Shown piece by piece: positions 21,515-34,002 of a stretch of 64,000 nucleotides of DNA. The stretch's first letter is position 1, and each line of letters opens with the position of its first letter. The position numbers were made by a program, and so were the translations under genes. Below the pieces are notes generated by a model. That model did not search any database, was not told the DNA's origin, and was given only the letters and a program-made list of their open reading frames with translations. Origin of the DNA: Apiospora phragmitis (lineage: Eukaryota; Ascomycota; Sordariomycetes; Amphisphaeriales; Apiosporaceae); NCBI GenBank assembly GCA_038363925.1, contig JAQQWL010000017.1, positions 1 through 64,000 on the forward strand, written 5' to 3'.

Positions 21515-21872
21515 CAGCCTTTTTGTAGAAGTGAACCTTCTGCTATAAACCATCAAATTGCGGGAACACCCTAAAGCAATCTTAACCAAGCAAACATGGT
21601 AACATAGTTTGTGGCACAGGTAATGACTCGTGGTATGGTAAAATCAAGATTGATATACTAAAGTATAATGGGTAATCCGCAGCCAAGTACCATAAAAATG
21701 AAAGCGTACCTTTTGCATAATGGATCAGTTAAGACTAGATTCATTACAAGCTAGGTAAAGTTCTTTATAATGGTATGCAGTTCATCGACTAAATGTTGGT
21801 TGGCGCAAGCTTAAGATATAGTCAGGCCTCATTCGAAAGGATGCAATGGCAATAAAGTAATTTTATTCTACG
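21515..21872 (+). mobile_element. rnl intron 3, small group I without ORF
   Basis: The core repeats that of rnl intron 1: 'gaagtgaaccttctgct', 'caaattgcgggaacacccta', 'gggtaatccgcagccaagta', 'gcagttcatcgactaaatg', 'taagatatagtcaggcctca'. No ORF. A peripheral loop at 21704-21723 holds a 20-base exact copy of an rnl exon. Boundaries are approximate. Confidence 0.7.
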
Positions 21873-22221
21873 TATATATATATAAATTTAAATAATAAGC
21901 CGGCTTTTACAAAAGACTTAGTACGACAGGCGACTATCTTTCGAAGGGTAACTGACTTATAAAGGCTGACCCCCCCCCCTTTATAGGTAGTGTTAATAGA
22001 TTAAGGTACTGTAAAAGTAGATGTTTAACAACTTGCTAAAGGTATTATTTAGCCGGATCTAGGGGAGACTCTAGAAATCTGAGAGATGAGCTTGAATATT
22101 GAAATATATTCATGACCCATGTTTGGAATGAGACGAACACTAAGTTGTCTGGCATAAATAAAAAAACATTCAAAAATAAAAGTCACAAAAAAATAATCTA
22201 TTCTGTGCCCACGGGGCAATA

Positions 22222-23013
22222 AAAAATTATTCTAGTTATAATAATATAAATGTAACTCCAATCAAATGTTATGAAAATGCATTGTCAAATAAAAATATAA
22301 TTCTTACCCTTCGGCCTAGCCCAGCTAGTCCTGGGCGAAAGGCTGAAAATAAGAATGAATCCGGTATTTATCGTTGAGTGAATACATTAAATAACAATAC
22401 TTATGTAGGTAGTGGATTAAATCTCTCAAAAAGAGTAGGAGATTACTACAAAAAAAGTGAATTAAATAGGAATCCTAGACCTATACATGCTGCTTTACTA
22501 AAATATGGATACGAAAATTTCAATTTAGAGGTTTTAGAGTATTGCAAAGCAGATGAGCTACTTGTAAGAGAACAGTATTATTTGGATTTATTAATACCTG
22601 AGTATAATGTTTTAACACGTGCTTATTCTTTGTTAGGTTTTAAACATAGTTCAGAAAATATTGCTAAGTTTAAACTAAAAAAGATTTCACAGGAACATAA
22701 AGATATTTTATCTTTAACTCGTTTAGGTAAGGTTGTTAGTCAAGAAACTAAAGATAAATTATCTCTTGCTACAACCAAATATAAAAAAAATAATCCTCTT
22801 TCATCTGAAGCTTTAGCTAATATAAAAGCGAAAACTTTGGCCCGTGAGGGGGTATCTGTCTCAATTTTAAATACTCAAACTAATAAAGTAATAAGTTTTT
22901 CAACTTTAACTGAAGCAGGGCAGTATTTAGATGTAAAAAGACAAGCTATACGAAACGCAATTAATAGAGGAAGTCTTGTTAAAGGACTTTATCGTGTTTC
23001 AGAAGATAAGTAG
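22222..23013 (+). CDS. GIY-YIG homing endonuclease in rnl
   Basis: GIY-YIG motif SGIYRWVNTLNNNTYVGSGL at about 22351-22410, followed by LSKRVGDYYKKSEL, NLEVLEYCKADELLVREQYY, DLLIPEYNVLTRAYSLLGFK, NUMOD3-type repeats (SQEHKDILSLTRLGK, SQETKDKLSLAT) and a NUMOD1 end (TLTEAGQYLDVKRQAIRNAI). It ends TAG at 23011-23013. No internal stop, so it is probably functional. The N-terminus is uncertain: the frame is open upstream through a GC-rich palindrome (22310-22345) with no clear ATG. It lies in an insertion of about 1 kb between rnl segments (about 22160-23125), probably a group I intron whose core I could not delimit. Confidence 0.82.
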
Positions 23014-23344
23014 GCAGTATATACACAAAAATAGGTACAATTAAATTTATATAAAATTACTTTAGCTTCGAGATTAAAGAAGCCAGGAATATAAAGCATT
23101 AATAATGTATATTATAACCTGTTGTCTAAATGGATAGTTCATTTTTGAACTGTTTAGGGAGAAGATCCATGTTTAATTAGTACAGAAACATGGATTCGCG
23201 TGTATGTCAAAAGGGAAACAGCCCAGAACAAGAGTTAAGGTTCCGAAATTATTATTAAGTGAAATTAAGAAAGTCTTTATTTAAGTCGACAAGGAGATGG
23301 GCTTAGAAGCAGCCATAATTCAAAGACCTCGTAACAGAGCGCTT

Positions 23345-24354
23345 GTGTGCGACGCGATAGTCGTGTATCAATGTGGTGTGATTCCACTAGACAAACATAC
23401 AGTCTAACCCTACCTCTAATGCTGGTGAGTAATCTAAAGTATGAAGCAGAGGAACAATGTATTCGTAGTAATGTAGCGGTGAAAGAAACTAGGGTAACAA
23501 TGCATATGGTGAACGAAAGTGAAGTCCTAATTAAGGCCTCGTAAACTGTTAGAAAAATGAGAATCGGATCTACCTTCACAAGCTGGGTAGATCAGTATGT
23601 CGCGGTTAAGAGCCGAGATTCTCCGGGGTAAAGGCACCACCTAAGTGCAAAGATTAAAGTGATACACGGTAAATCCGATAAGCCTCAATTCCTCTTGATA
23701 GAATGTTTAATCAAAATGCGGACTAAATCGATAATCCATATATATAAAATCCAAAATTTTGAACATCCAAGCCAAGCAGTCAACCCATAAGACGTTGATA
23801 TAAGGAAGGGAGGTAAACGATAGATCCAAAAAGCTAAAGCTCATTAGTAATAGATGAGATAGGATGTCAATCATCTAGGCTGAAAATGCCGCAGACTTGG
23901 ATCATAGGCAGTAACTAAGACAACCCAATATTTTGTATTCGAAAATTACCTGATCAACCCACAAGGAACGAAAAGAAATTTCAAGGCAACTGGTAGAAGT
24001 AACTATACGTAACCGACCCGACCGCAAATGAATAAATAATACAACTGGAGAAAGAATAAATAATACATAAATAAACCTGACTAGGGAGACGTAATGCACC
24101 TCGCCGAAGTTCCGACCGAATAAATAAACCAGGAGTGAGAAAATTGCAACCTTGTCTAACTTCCGACTGGGAAAAGTGAAGATAGGTCAACCACTTGTAG
24201 TATCCAACATGGACGCCCGGAAAGAATACAACGTATACTGGCCGCAACGGCCTAGATCTGGTGATGAACCAGATTGAGGTGACTGCTCGAGCCGTATGCA
24301 GCGAAAGCTGCACGTACGGTTCCTGGGGGGGAAAATCTGTGAAGATCTACCTAC
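23345..24354 (+). mobile_element. rnl intron 4/5, group II without ORF
   Basis: Starts GTGTGCGACGCG at 23345 and ends in AC before 'ccgagtaatttttaaagg'. Domain V is at about 24290-24327 ('gagccgtatgcagcgaaagc', 'tgcacgtacggttcc'). About 1.0 kb, no RT ORF. Its 5' region ('aatgtggtgtgattccac') matches that of the group II intron at 28865 ('aatgtggtgtgaatccac'), so these two form a subfamily distinct from the GTGCGCCG introns. Confidence 0.85.
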
Positions 24355-24545
24355 CCGAGTAATTTTTAAAGGCATCGAAAATTTAACGGATCTAAATAAT
24401 GTACCGATACCTTGTCCATATTTGAATATAATAGATGTAATATTATATTCATTTACTGGGGTAGCAGAACATTGAGTGAACATGAAGCATTCCTATTATT
24501 TTATAATAAATGCGTTTACGCAGCCTTAGGTTAATTGGTAAACCT

Positions 24546-24622
24546 ATCGACTGACTGACTTCCAATCGATAAATGCGTTAACATTTATCGACTGACAGAC
24601 TTTCAATCGATAAATGCGCTAT
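24546..24622 (+). repeat. Direct repeat in an rnl variable region
   Basis: 'atcgactgac' then 'caatcgataaatgcg' occurs at about 24557-24578 and again at about 24597-24618, with a related start at 24508. It forms small hairpins ('atcgat') and expands an rRNA variable stem. Confidence 0.65.
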
Positions 24623-25095
24623 ACATTACACTCAAGAGAGAATGGTGACATGAGTAACAAAAAGAAATTTCGAGGCATAGTTCCTCGAAAATCCGCCTAA
24701 AGCTTATGGTTTTATTTAAAGTAACGGCCTCTAAGTTTTCACTTCCAAAGGTTGAAACGATGAGAAAATCTTATTACTTAAATGACAACATTTTTCAAGT
24801 GGAAAGTGTGCTGGAAAAAATAAGTAATATATCTTTAAACTCATTAATGAGTTTACTAGATCCCTTCAGGGATAAGATGAAAAAAAACCGTACCTAGAAA
24901 CTGTGACAAGTAAGCTAGTAGAGAATACGAAGGCGTAAATGAGCTAACAATCATAAAGGAACTCGGCAAACTAACTACCGTAACTTCGGGATAAGGAGGG
25001 CTCAGTTGTACCGTTCTTATTTTTAGATGTATTATACATTTAAATATTAAAACGGTTAAGATGGAAGAAGCATGAAATATTGTTGTACGACTGTT

Positions 25096-28000
25096 GTGCG
25101 CCGTTTAATTGTATATATGCCCGTCTATGATCAGCAATTAGCGCTGATAGTATAGACCAGACTGTTTTCAATGTCTGTAAAGCGTCATACTTATCCTCGG
25201 TCATAAAGGGCGTCACCCTAGACCTTGAAAACCTCGTAAGAGGGAGGGGAGTGTAGCATGTATGAGAAGTGGAGAGGAAGGATCTGAGGATGCGAAGACT
25301 TAAGAAGCGACAACCTCTCTGCGAGCTAAAGTCCACATGGTCCAATGAAGAATTAGTTTTAGTCCGGATAGTGCACCGGGTCGGATAGGATTGCCCACGA
25401 GGTAATCCACGCGCATCTACAGGCCGATAAGAAGTAACTACACCTATTGAACAGTGAGGTGTAAGAGGAAACTACTTCTTGCTAAGTAACAGAGTGAATA
25501 CTAATAATTACAAACATCCAATGGGGTGAATGTGAGGACCTAAATGGAATAATGACATATATACAAGAACTCGGGAAATCTTGACTGTCAATAGGGAAAC
25601 TTTCCCTTATACAGGCGGATTAATTCTGTTCTAAATTTTCAAACACTTTCTAGTGCAGTAATGTTGTTAGACCGTTTCTAATGAGCACCGTCAACATACG
25701 GTCTGTTGGTAAGTCAAGCCGGGCATAAAAGCTGACCGACATATAGAGACGAAACAGGAAGACCCAACCGTCGAATGGTTAAACCTTTAACTTGGGCTTA
25801 CACCCCTGGTTCTAAGGGGGTCCTGCTCATATGAAGGACAGAAGGATGAGCCTTCAATAGCAATGGGGTTCTGAATATGAAGGTTGAAGGGTTTTGTAAG
25901 AAAACCTTTAGACTCCCAACTGGATAGCAGATCCTCTGGAACTCTAGATGGTTCCCATAAAGGTTACGGAATTCATTATATTTCAAAGAGCCTGAAGTAG
26001 CGGAATACCAGAACATAAGTGTGGTTCTAACGTGAACTGGAGATAAAAGGCCTTCAGTAAAGGGCCATCCAATAAAGAGATAGAAGTTGGAAGTAAGAAC
26101 TTCAACAATAGTTACTCGGAAACTCCCACTATGAAGGATACATTCTGCTCGCAATTAAAGATATAATAAACACATCCTACCCGTAAATAATATATTACTT
26201 AAAAACAACACTAAATTAGAACCAATCAATAATTGGGATGACAACATTTCCTGTACACAACCAGAAACAGAAGCGGATAATAACCTTGTGGATATTCAAA
26301 GGCAACTTATTCTACAAGAAGATGGCAAATGCACCAACGCGTTTAAATTAATCTCGGACGTTAGAATCCTGAAAGCGGCTTACAGTAAATTGAAAAGTAA
26401 ACCGGGTATGATGACAAAAGGATCGGATGACGAAACACTAGATGGAATAACTCAAGAATGATTTGAAGAATGCAGTAATCTATTAAGAACCGAAAAATAT
26501 CAACCCAAGCCCGCACGAAGAGAACACATCCCAAAAGCTAATGGAAAGAAAAGGCCATTGGGGATAAGCTCCTCACGTGACAGAATTATACAACAGGCAA
26601 TGAAGATGGTTATAGAAAGTCAAATAGAACCTACATTCTTAGAATGTTCACACGGATTTAGACCAGGTAGAAGTTGTCACTCAGCCTTAAGAGAAATCAG
26701 AAACTGAAAAGGAGTCTCATGATTTATAGAAGGAGATATTAAATCCTTCTTCGATAACATCGACCACCAATTCTTAGCTGATCTTCTCAAGAGACATTTT
26801 GACGATACTCGACTGATCAATACCTACTGAAAGTTCGTAAAAGCAGGATACATGGAATGGGATCATAGAAAATATAAATACGTAGCATCTGAAGTAGGGG
26901 TACCACAAGGAGGGATAATAAGTCCTATCCTCTCAAATTTAATACTACATGAATTGGATAAGTATGTCGTTGAAATGATATCGAACTTTGAAGAAACTAG
27001 AGGTAGTCAAAAGAAATCTTTAATGAATCCCGTCTATTTGAAAGCGACAAGAAGAGTAAAAACTTTGAAGGAGCAACTAAATACAAAGAAGAAGGAAAGC
27101 ATAGAGTACAAGATTATCAAGAAAGAAATCAGAAAAGCGATAGTCATCCAACAAAGGATAAACTCAGTAGTCCCACATCCAAAACTACAGCCAACTATTA
27201 AGTACGTAAGATATGCTGACGACTGAGTAGTAGGGGTATGAGGAACCAAGAAATTCTCCTTACAGGTGAAGGAAAATATCAAGAAAAAACTGGACTCTCT
27301 GAAGTTGACTCTGTCAGAAGAAAAGACATTAGTGACTAACGCGAGAAGCGAGATGGCTCATTTCCTGGGAGTTAATATAAAAAAGATAGCATCTAATAGG
27401 GGATCTATCTTTGCGAAAGGTACAAAGAAAAGTAGACGTATACCATCAGGAAACATATGAATGACGATGCCAATCTCTTCGATAATCAACAAACTAGAGA
27501 AGAAAGGATTCTTAGAAGGAGGGGCAGGAACATGAAAGATAAAATCTATCTGGAAATTTCTTGCACTACCAATGAAAGATATAATCTTACGTTATAGAAC
27601 CATCTATAATGGATATAACAATTACTATAGCTTTGTCGACAACAAGAAGTTGATGTCAAAAATATATTGAATACTGAAATTGAGTCTAAGGAAGACACTT
27701 AGTAGAAAACTGAACATAAACAAGTATGCGCTAATCAACAAATACGGACCGGACCTTAACTGTAACTACAAAACAGCTCAGGGGGAAGATAAAACTGTGG
27801 ATTTCCATTATCCTAAACCAATTCGAGAACCGATGAGGTTTAAAGTGGGAGGCTACACTTTTAGAGACCCATTGTACGCAGGACTGTGAGCAGTAAGATC
27901 CATATCCAATTTGTGAGAGATATGTGCAAGCTGTGGCTCGAAATCTGAAGTAGAAATGCATCACTTGAAACATATCAAAACTATTAACCTTAAGTTGAAC

Positions 28001-28577
28001 AACTTTGATCAGATGTTAGCGAAAATTAATAGAAAACAAGTACCGTTATGTTCCACATGTCACCATCAAGTACATAGTGGTAACTACCAAGGTCTTTCCC
28101 TTAAGTACCTCAAAAAAAAACAAAAAAGAAAAACTCTACGGGAATAATAAGCTCGTAGAGAGACATACAGTGCCAGAAAGTTAGAAAAACAAAATTAATG
28201 TAATAGAAAGAAATTTGAAAATTGAAAGAATTAAAATGTACACAACTCAGGTGGTGATCGAGATCTCGGAAACCCCATAGTAGCAATAATGAAGGAACAT
28301 TTTGTGAAGGGGGTTAGCTTGGCCTAAATTAGTGTGAAACCAATAACAGCATGGAGTAGAAGAACCCGAAATACTGAAAAGAATAAACGGACTAATCTAA
28401 CTCATCTATCTGTCATCGGTCACTGGCACATAAACAAACCAGTGCCATTCGTTAAGGATGGTAGAACTCTGCAGGTTCCGTAATTCTTCACGTTGGAGGA
28501 CAAGGGGAGAGCCGTATGCTTTGAAAGGAGCACGTACGGTTCGGAAGGGGGGTGACTATACTGGCACCCTACCTTAC
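25096..28577 (+). mobile_element. rnl intron 6, group II with RT ORF
   Basis: Inserted in 'tacgactgtt/taattaaaaca'. Starts GTGCGCCGTTTAATTG at 25096; domain V at about 28508-28545 ('gagccgtatgctttgaaagg', 'agcacgtacggttcgg'); ends in AC at 28576-28577. About 3.5 kb. The long 5' domain I (25100-26190) is shared in style with intron 2 and with nad6 and nad2 introns. Confidence 0.88.
26192..28147 (+). CDS. Group II intron-encoded reverse transcriptase/maturase with HNH domain (rnl)
   Basis: The frame is open from 26159 to TAA 28145-28147 with TGA as Trp. There is no ATG near the start, so ATA at 26192 is a guess. RT blocks: [90 protein letters not shown], catalytic VRYADDWVVGVWGT. A thumb/X region follows, then a C-terminal nuclease with [17 protein letters not shown] and [13 protein letters not shown]. 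About 650 residues, complete and undamaged. It is a free-standing ORF in domain IV, in contrast to the exon-fused versions in nad6 and nad2. It may also serve the ORF-less group II introns of rnl. Confidence 0.9.
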
Positions 28578-28864
28578 TAATTAAAACAAAGCACTTTGCA
28601 TAACGACTTAAGTCTAAGTATAGAGTGTGATTTCTGCCCGGTGCCGGCTGGCTAACGAAAATAACTAACTTTAAAAAGTTTGGTACTGTAGGAACCCCCG
28701 GTTAATGGCGGCCTTACTTTTGAGGGTCCTAAGGTAGCGGAATACCTTGACTGTTAAATGCAGTCTTTGCATGAATGATGTAACGATACAACAGCTGTCT
28801 CTATGATTGACTCAGTGAAATTGGCATAGCAGTGCAGATACTGCTTACCTCTAGTTAGACGAGA

Positions 28865-31107
28865 GTGCGACTAGTTAAGTGCTTGATAGCAATGTGGTGT
28901 GAATCCACCAAATAGTCCATTATTTGAGCTCATACGGCGTGCATTAGAAGTAATTCTTTTGTGCGAAGCCCGTTAAATTTATAGTTTTATTACTATCCAA
29001 CCTTTCTTTTTATACTCGAGTAAATAAAAAGATTGTAAGGTTGGTGAGCTAGATTACTACGGATAGTAGTACGAATCCACGTTTGAAGCGTATAAACTAG
29101 GTTTTGAGAAAAAAATAAGTTGATTGTAGAAAAGAGTTCTCGTTCTTTTCTTTATGGGCCTTATATCAACGTACGTATAGTGGGATCCTAAGGTAATCGT
29201 TAAAGTGCTATCAAGTAAACTAGGTAAGCCCAATATTACCCATCCAATAAGGATGGAAGTTAAGTTGCAAAACTTAATATATAATAGTGGGTAAAGGATG
29301 ATCTAAAAAGCAAATGCCTTGTATTAATGGCGAGGATAGAATCTTAATGATTTAATTCGAAAGAATGCAGACTTAGAACAGGCGTAAACAATTTAAACAT
29401 ATATTTAGTGTAGCTATATTTAATTTATTAGGTAAACGCATATTATTTCGGTTTTATTAAGTAATAATTTATTCATACTTTTTATGAAAAGGTGCGGTGT
29501 ACCGCGTATCTTTACGAGAGCTACATCCGGAAAAATAGTTTAAAAATTTTGAAATGGTTTTTAATTATTTTAGCTATGTCGTAAGAACATAGTAATGAGG
29601 TACGGAATTTATGATTAGTTACACCTCTTCTTTATTGAGTTAAAGGTAATTATAAGTAATCGGGGTTGAAAGGGGCTGCTTTATAAATCGAAGGTTTATA
29701 TCAGCACTGGGGATACCTTAGACCTTATAAGGAGGAAATAAAGCAGTGCAACACGTGAGTAGTTAGGAGTTTATGAATAAATTTTACTTACCAGAGTCTT
29801 AGCTAAAAACGATTAAGAGGAAGTAAAAAAAAAAACAAAAATAAAAATGATAATGAATTTAAACAAATTAAATATAACTAATCTTAGCATGGTTAAATAC
29901 CATAACATTTCAACTACAAAATTATTAATGAGAGTATTCTCTGTTAATAGTTTAAACCCTAAAACTGATTTTAAATTAGGTTTACCAGGGCAAGCCATCC
30001 TCGCCCCTCAATGGGTAACAGGAATTATAGATTCTGAAGGTAATTTTTCAGTATCAATACAAGAAACTAAAAAGAAACTTAAAGTTTCTTTGGCTTTAAA
30101 AGTTACACAAAAAGAACACTCTAAGGGTATTCTTTTAGACTTACAAAATTATTTTGGTTGTGGTAACATTTACATTGATAATAAAAAAGAAAATGCTTAT
30201 AAATTTTCTGTTTATAAATTAGATGATATCCTAACTAAAGTTATACCTCATTTAGATAATTATCCTTTATTGACGTCTAAAAATTTAGATTATCTAGATT
30301 TTAAAAAGGTAGCTTTTCTTATGAAAGATAAAGTTCACTTGAAAGATGTGGAGGATATTCAAACTATAAAAAAAACATGAATAGTTCACGTTCCTTTGAG
30401 GAAAGATGAAGTTATCTTAAAAGTTGCGAACCTATAAAACTAAATAGTGAATGGGTTCAAGCTTTTATTGATGGTGAAGGTAGTTTTCAGTTCGGTATTT
30501 CGAATACAGTTAATAGAGGGAAACCTTATTTAGCTTTAGCTCCTACTTTAGAAATAGCACAAAGTAATCATGATGTGCTATTATTAAATGCTTTTATCCA
30601 GTTTTTTGGTTGCGGTTATCTAAAACCTAAATATGATATTTATGATTTAGATGCTGTTAAAAATTCACGTATAGTTAATAGATTGATTATTAATCAACAC
30701 TCTGTTGTAACAGAATTTTTTGATAAATATCCTTTATTAACACGTAAATATTCAGATTATTTAGATTGAAAAACATTAATACAATTAAAGGCGGAAAGAG
30801 CTCAAGATACTGTAGAAGGATTAACTAAAATGAAAGATATTAAAGCTGTCATGAATAAAGGTAGAAGTGAATAAATTTACTTCTTTAATTAGATGTAAAC
30901 AATATACGCTTAGTTTTCGTAGCAAGGGTTCATAGGTAAGACGGTTTATAAATAGCTGTTCTATTTTTCTTATTACCTCAATAAAATTACGTGTAGATTA
31001 CACACAAAAATATATGTTATAAATTAATGCTCGAGCCGTATGCGATGAAAGTTGCACGTACGGTTCCACGAGGGGGAGATTTTAGTAATAAAACGACCTA
31101 TCTCTAC
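28865..31107 (+). mobile_element. rnl intron 7, group II carrying a LAGLIDADG ORF
   Basis: Inserted in 'agacgaga/agaccctatgca'. Starts GTGCGACTAG at 28865; domain V at about 31026-31062 ('gagccgtatgcgatgaaagt', 'tgcacgtacggttcca'); ends AC at 31106-31107. The ORF in its central domain is a LAGLIDADG protein, not an RT. Its 5' end is related to the ORF-less intron at 23345. Confidence 0.85.
29847..30874 (+). pseudogene. LAGLIDADG endonuclease in a group II intron (one frameshift)
   Basis: ATG 29847. First half: motif 1 QWVTGIIDSEGNFSVS at about 30010, then KVTQKEHSKGILLDLQNYFG and VIPHLDNYPLLTSKNLDYLD. The frame breaks at a run of eight A (30368-30375), where one more A would continue it. Second half: motif 2 [16 protein letters not shown] at about 30450-30495, [20 protein letters not shown], ending TAA 30872-30874. 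Both halves otherwise look under selection, so the break may be a sequencing or assembly error in a homopolymer. Such proteins in group II introns act as homing nucleases and do not promote reverse transcription. Confidence 0.8.
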
Positions 31108-32253
31108 AGACCCTATGCAGCTTTACTGTTACTAATTATTAGGTATGGTTGGGGACAAATTTCAGTAAATAAGGTAATTGATCAGATTCAAATGTAATAC
31201 CTTTATTTGGGGATCGTATTGTGAGGATTATTTAATCCCCTTCTTTTTTTTTTTTTTAGGAAAAGAATGTAACCTTAGAAAGGAAAAATTGCTAGGAGAC
31301 AGTTTATGCGGGGCACAGACCCCACAAAGAGTAAATGGGAGTGTCCAACTATGTTTTATATTTGTTTTTATATCTCTTAGTTCTTTAGGGGACTAAGAGG
31401 TAAGCGTAAGCTAACAGATATATCACAGAATCAAAATTAATATTCCATCTCGGATATATTAATTTTTGTTTGTTTGTAATAGTAGATAGCATAATGCTAT
31501 ACTCTATCATATTTATGTATTGATGTACAAGCTAGACAGTAAAATGTCTAATATTTTGCTTTTCTGTATTTAGATACTTATAAAAGTATAGACTTACAGG
31601 GTATTAATGAGAAGCAATTTTTATCGTTAGGTAAGATTTTAACTATGGTGAAATTAGTTGTAGATGAGATATTACGAATTATTCTAATATCTTATTAGTT
31701 ATCGTATTTTTTTTACGATAGGTTATGTATAATACTTACCAAGTTTAATGGCTAAATCTTGCTTTACTGTTTGACCACCAACAAGTCTTACAGTCGCGTA
31801 AGCGGGGCATAGGATCACAAGACACAAAAAGGAAAGGTCTTGGATTATTGGAAAAGCTACGCTAGGGATGTTTGTCCTTCAATGTTTAATTAGTTCCCTT
31901 ATTTATTTTTATCTAGCCTCCGGCTGGCCTTAGACCGGCAGGGGGCCAATTTAGTCCCGCGGCTAGGGTAAAAGACACGAAAATAAATAAGGCGGGACGG
32001 AAATCATTGTTTTTAATTGGGTAAATTTCAAAAATAACTTAACCAAGCATTAGTTTTATCTACTGCTTAATCTAAGTAAATTTGAAGCGAAATTTGTTTT
32101 AGCAAGGAATTTTTTATAACCCTTCCCCCCTTCGGCCATTGCCGAATGGCAGGATAAAGAAGGCGATAAATCAAACAAGAAACAAAAGCGTTCAACGACT
32201 AATAGGTGAGTATGCTAACAATAAACCTTGTATAAAACCCAACATTTTTCTTA

Positions 32254-33939
32254 ATGTATAGATATAAACAAAATATTTTTTATTGCCCGGAGGGCACGAT
32301 AAATAAAAAGATGATGATAAATTTAAAAAATAATAATAATAATTCGTCCGCAAATCAAATTGAATCTAATGTGGAATATAATTCACCTTTTATTTTCACT
32401 AAAAAAATAAACATAAATTATAAATTAGTGCCTTTCAATATAATAGAAAATGGTGTAGGAAGAACCAACTATTTACCTCCCGTTTCTAAAGAATGAAAAG
32501 ACACTGTTTATAATTATTCACCTAAAAATAATATAAATTACCCTATATATGATTTAAATATAAATTCTTTAATAAGAGGTTATTTTAGTTTATATTTTAA
32601 TAATAAGTTTTTACAGCATAAATATATATCACGTAGAACTAAACGTAAATCTTTAAATAGAATATTTGTAAGTAAAGCTGAAATTAAACATACAAATGAA
32701 AAAGCTACTATTACTCTATATGTTTTTAATAAAGAACGATTATCATTATTAAAAAGAATAAAAAAAATATCAAAAAAATGAGGTTTTGGTTTAAAAAAAA
32801 TAAAAAAAGGAGGTTTTGGTTTAAAAAATAGAATTAGCTTTATGACAGATAAATGAATGAATTTTCTTTCTTGTGTGTCACAAGAGAGTAAAAGCTCTCG
32901 GCCTTCGGCCAAGTTTCATGGTTTTTTCTTGCCCTCGGGGCAAGAAAAAACACAGCAGACGCCCGAACTTAATTTAATTGATACACGTATGCATCGGCCA
33001 GAAAGTATAAATAATTCTTTATCATTGTTATTAAAATTTAATGTTAATGGTCGTTTAAGAAAGATAAATTACTTATATTATAAGCGTAATAAACGTTTCT
33101 TCAAAAAAGTAAAGAAAGTTTTTTCTACTTTTAGAAGATTAAAATTGAAATTAAGTTTAAACAAATATAAATTTGAAGAAAAATTTTTATCTAAATTAAG
33201 CCAATCAATAAGTAAATACTATGGAAAAAAAGTAGAGTTTAATATAGTTAATTTAAAGTCTATAGCGTATAATACTGATATATTTACTGAAATATTAACA
33301 ATAAAAGTAAGAAAACCTAAATCTACTCCAATGCGTAGAATAAATTCTCTGCTTTCTAAAGTTGCTTTACCTGAGGTAAATACTATTATAGAAAGAGGAA
33401 GAGTAGAAAAACAAGTGGATAGAGAGTTTATACCCAATAAATATAGAAATATGAATATAAATCATATATTAAATAAATTATCAGAACAAGACATAAACTC
33501 TAAAGATAATTTAAATAAATTATTATATAATATATATTATAAAACTATTTTAAACTCTAATGATACTATGAAATCTGTTGTACCTTTAAAAACTCAAAAG
33601 TCTGCCTTCGGTCCAAAAGATAATATATCTTGATTAAATAAAGCTTATTACTCAAACTTGCGTAAGATTATTTTTGAAAATATAAATTATAAAGCTATGG
33701 GTGGTGCTAGATTAATCGTTAAAGGTAGATTAACTAAACGTTATAGAGCTGATAGAGCTGTATACAAGTTAAAGTGAAAAGGTGGTCTTAAGAACATCGA
33801 TTCTGCATTTAAAGGATTCTCTACAGTTCAACATTTAGGTTACCAAGATTCAAATGTTACAAAATCTTTTATGGCTAGCAAGAGAAGAATAGGAAGTTTT
33901 GGTGTAAAAGTTTGAATGAGTGCAAAAAATGTGAGCTAG
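32254..33939 (+). CDS. rps3: Ribosomal protein S3
   Basis: Small-subunit ribosomal protein encoded within the rnl intron, 561 residues with TGA as Trp. The length and very Lys/Arg/Asn-rich composition fit fungal mitochondrial S3. The C-terminal domain is the recognisable part: MGGARLIVKGRLTKRYRADR, KWKGGLKNIDSAFKGFSTVQ, SKRRIGSFGVKVWMS. ATG at 32254; ends TAG 33937-33939. A GC-rich nested palindrome at about 32893-32972 is inserted in frame and adds roughly 26 residues (SSRPSAKFHGFFLPSGQEKT and on) in a non-conserved linker. A second, damaged copy of the C-terminal end follows at 34003. Confidence 0.9.
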
Positions 33940-34002
33940 AGTTCTTACGCTTGAACAAAGAGTAAGATACCTAGAAGCTATGAAAAATATTCAGTACTAG
34001 GT

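Noticed and set aside
24706..24897. ORF of 63 codons within an rnl exon
   Set aside because: It overlaps conserved rRNA ('accgtacctagaaactgtga'), and the open frame is accidental.
20430..26154. Several open frames of 60-118 codons on the minus strand within rnl (20430, 23277, 23902, 23981, 24187, 25040, 25798)
   Set aside because: They lie opposite structured group II intron RNA and rRNA. The GC-balanced helices leave few stops, and the predicted proteins are Ser/Arg/Leu-rich with no domain.
31178..31396. ORF of 72 codons after rnl intron 7
   Set aside because: It lies in an expanded rRNA domain with a run of T, and mature rRNA sequence continues on both sides.
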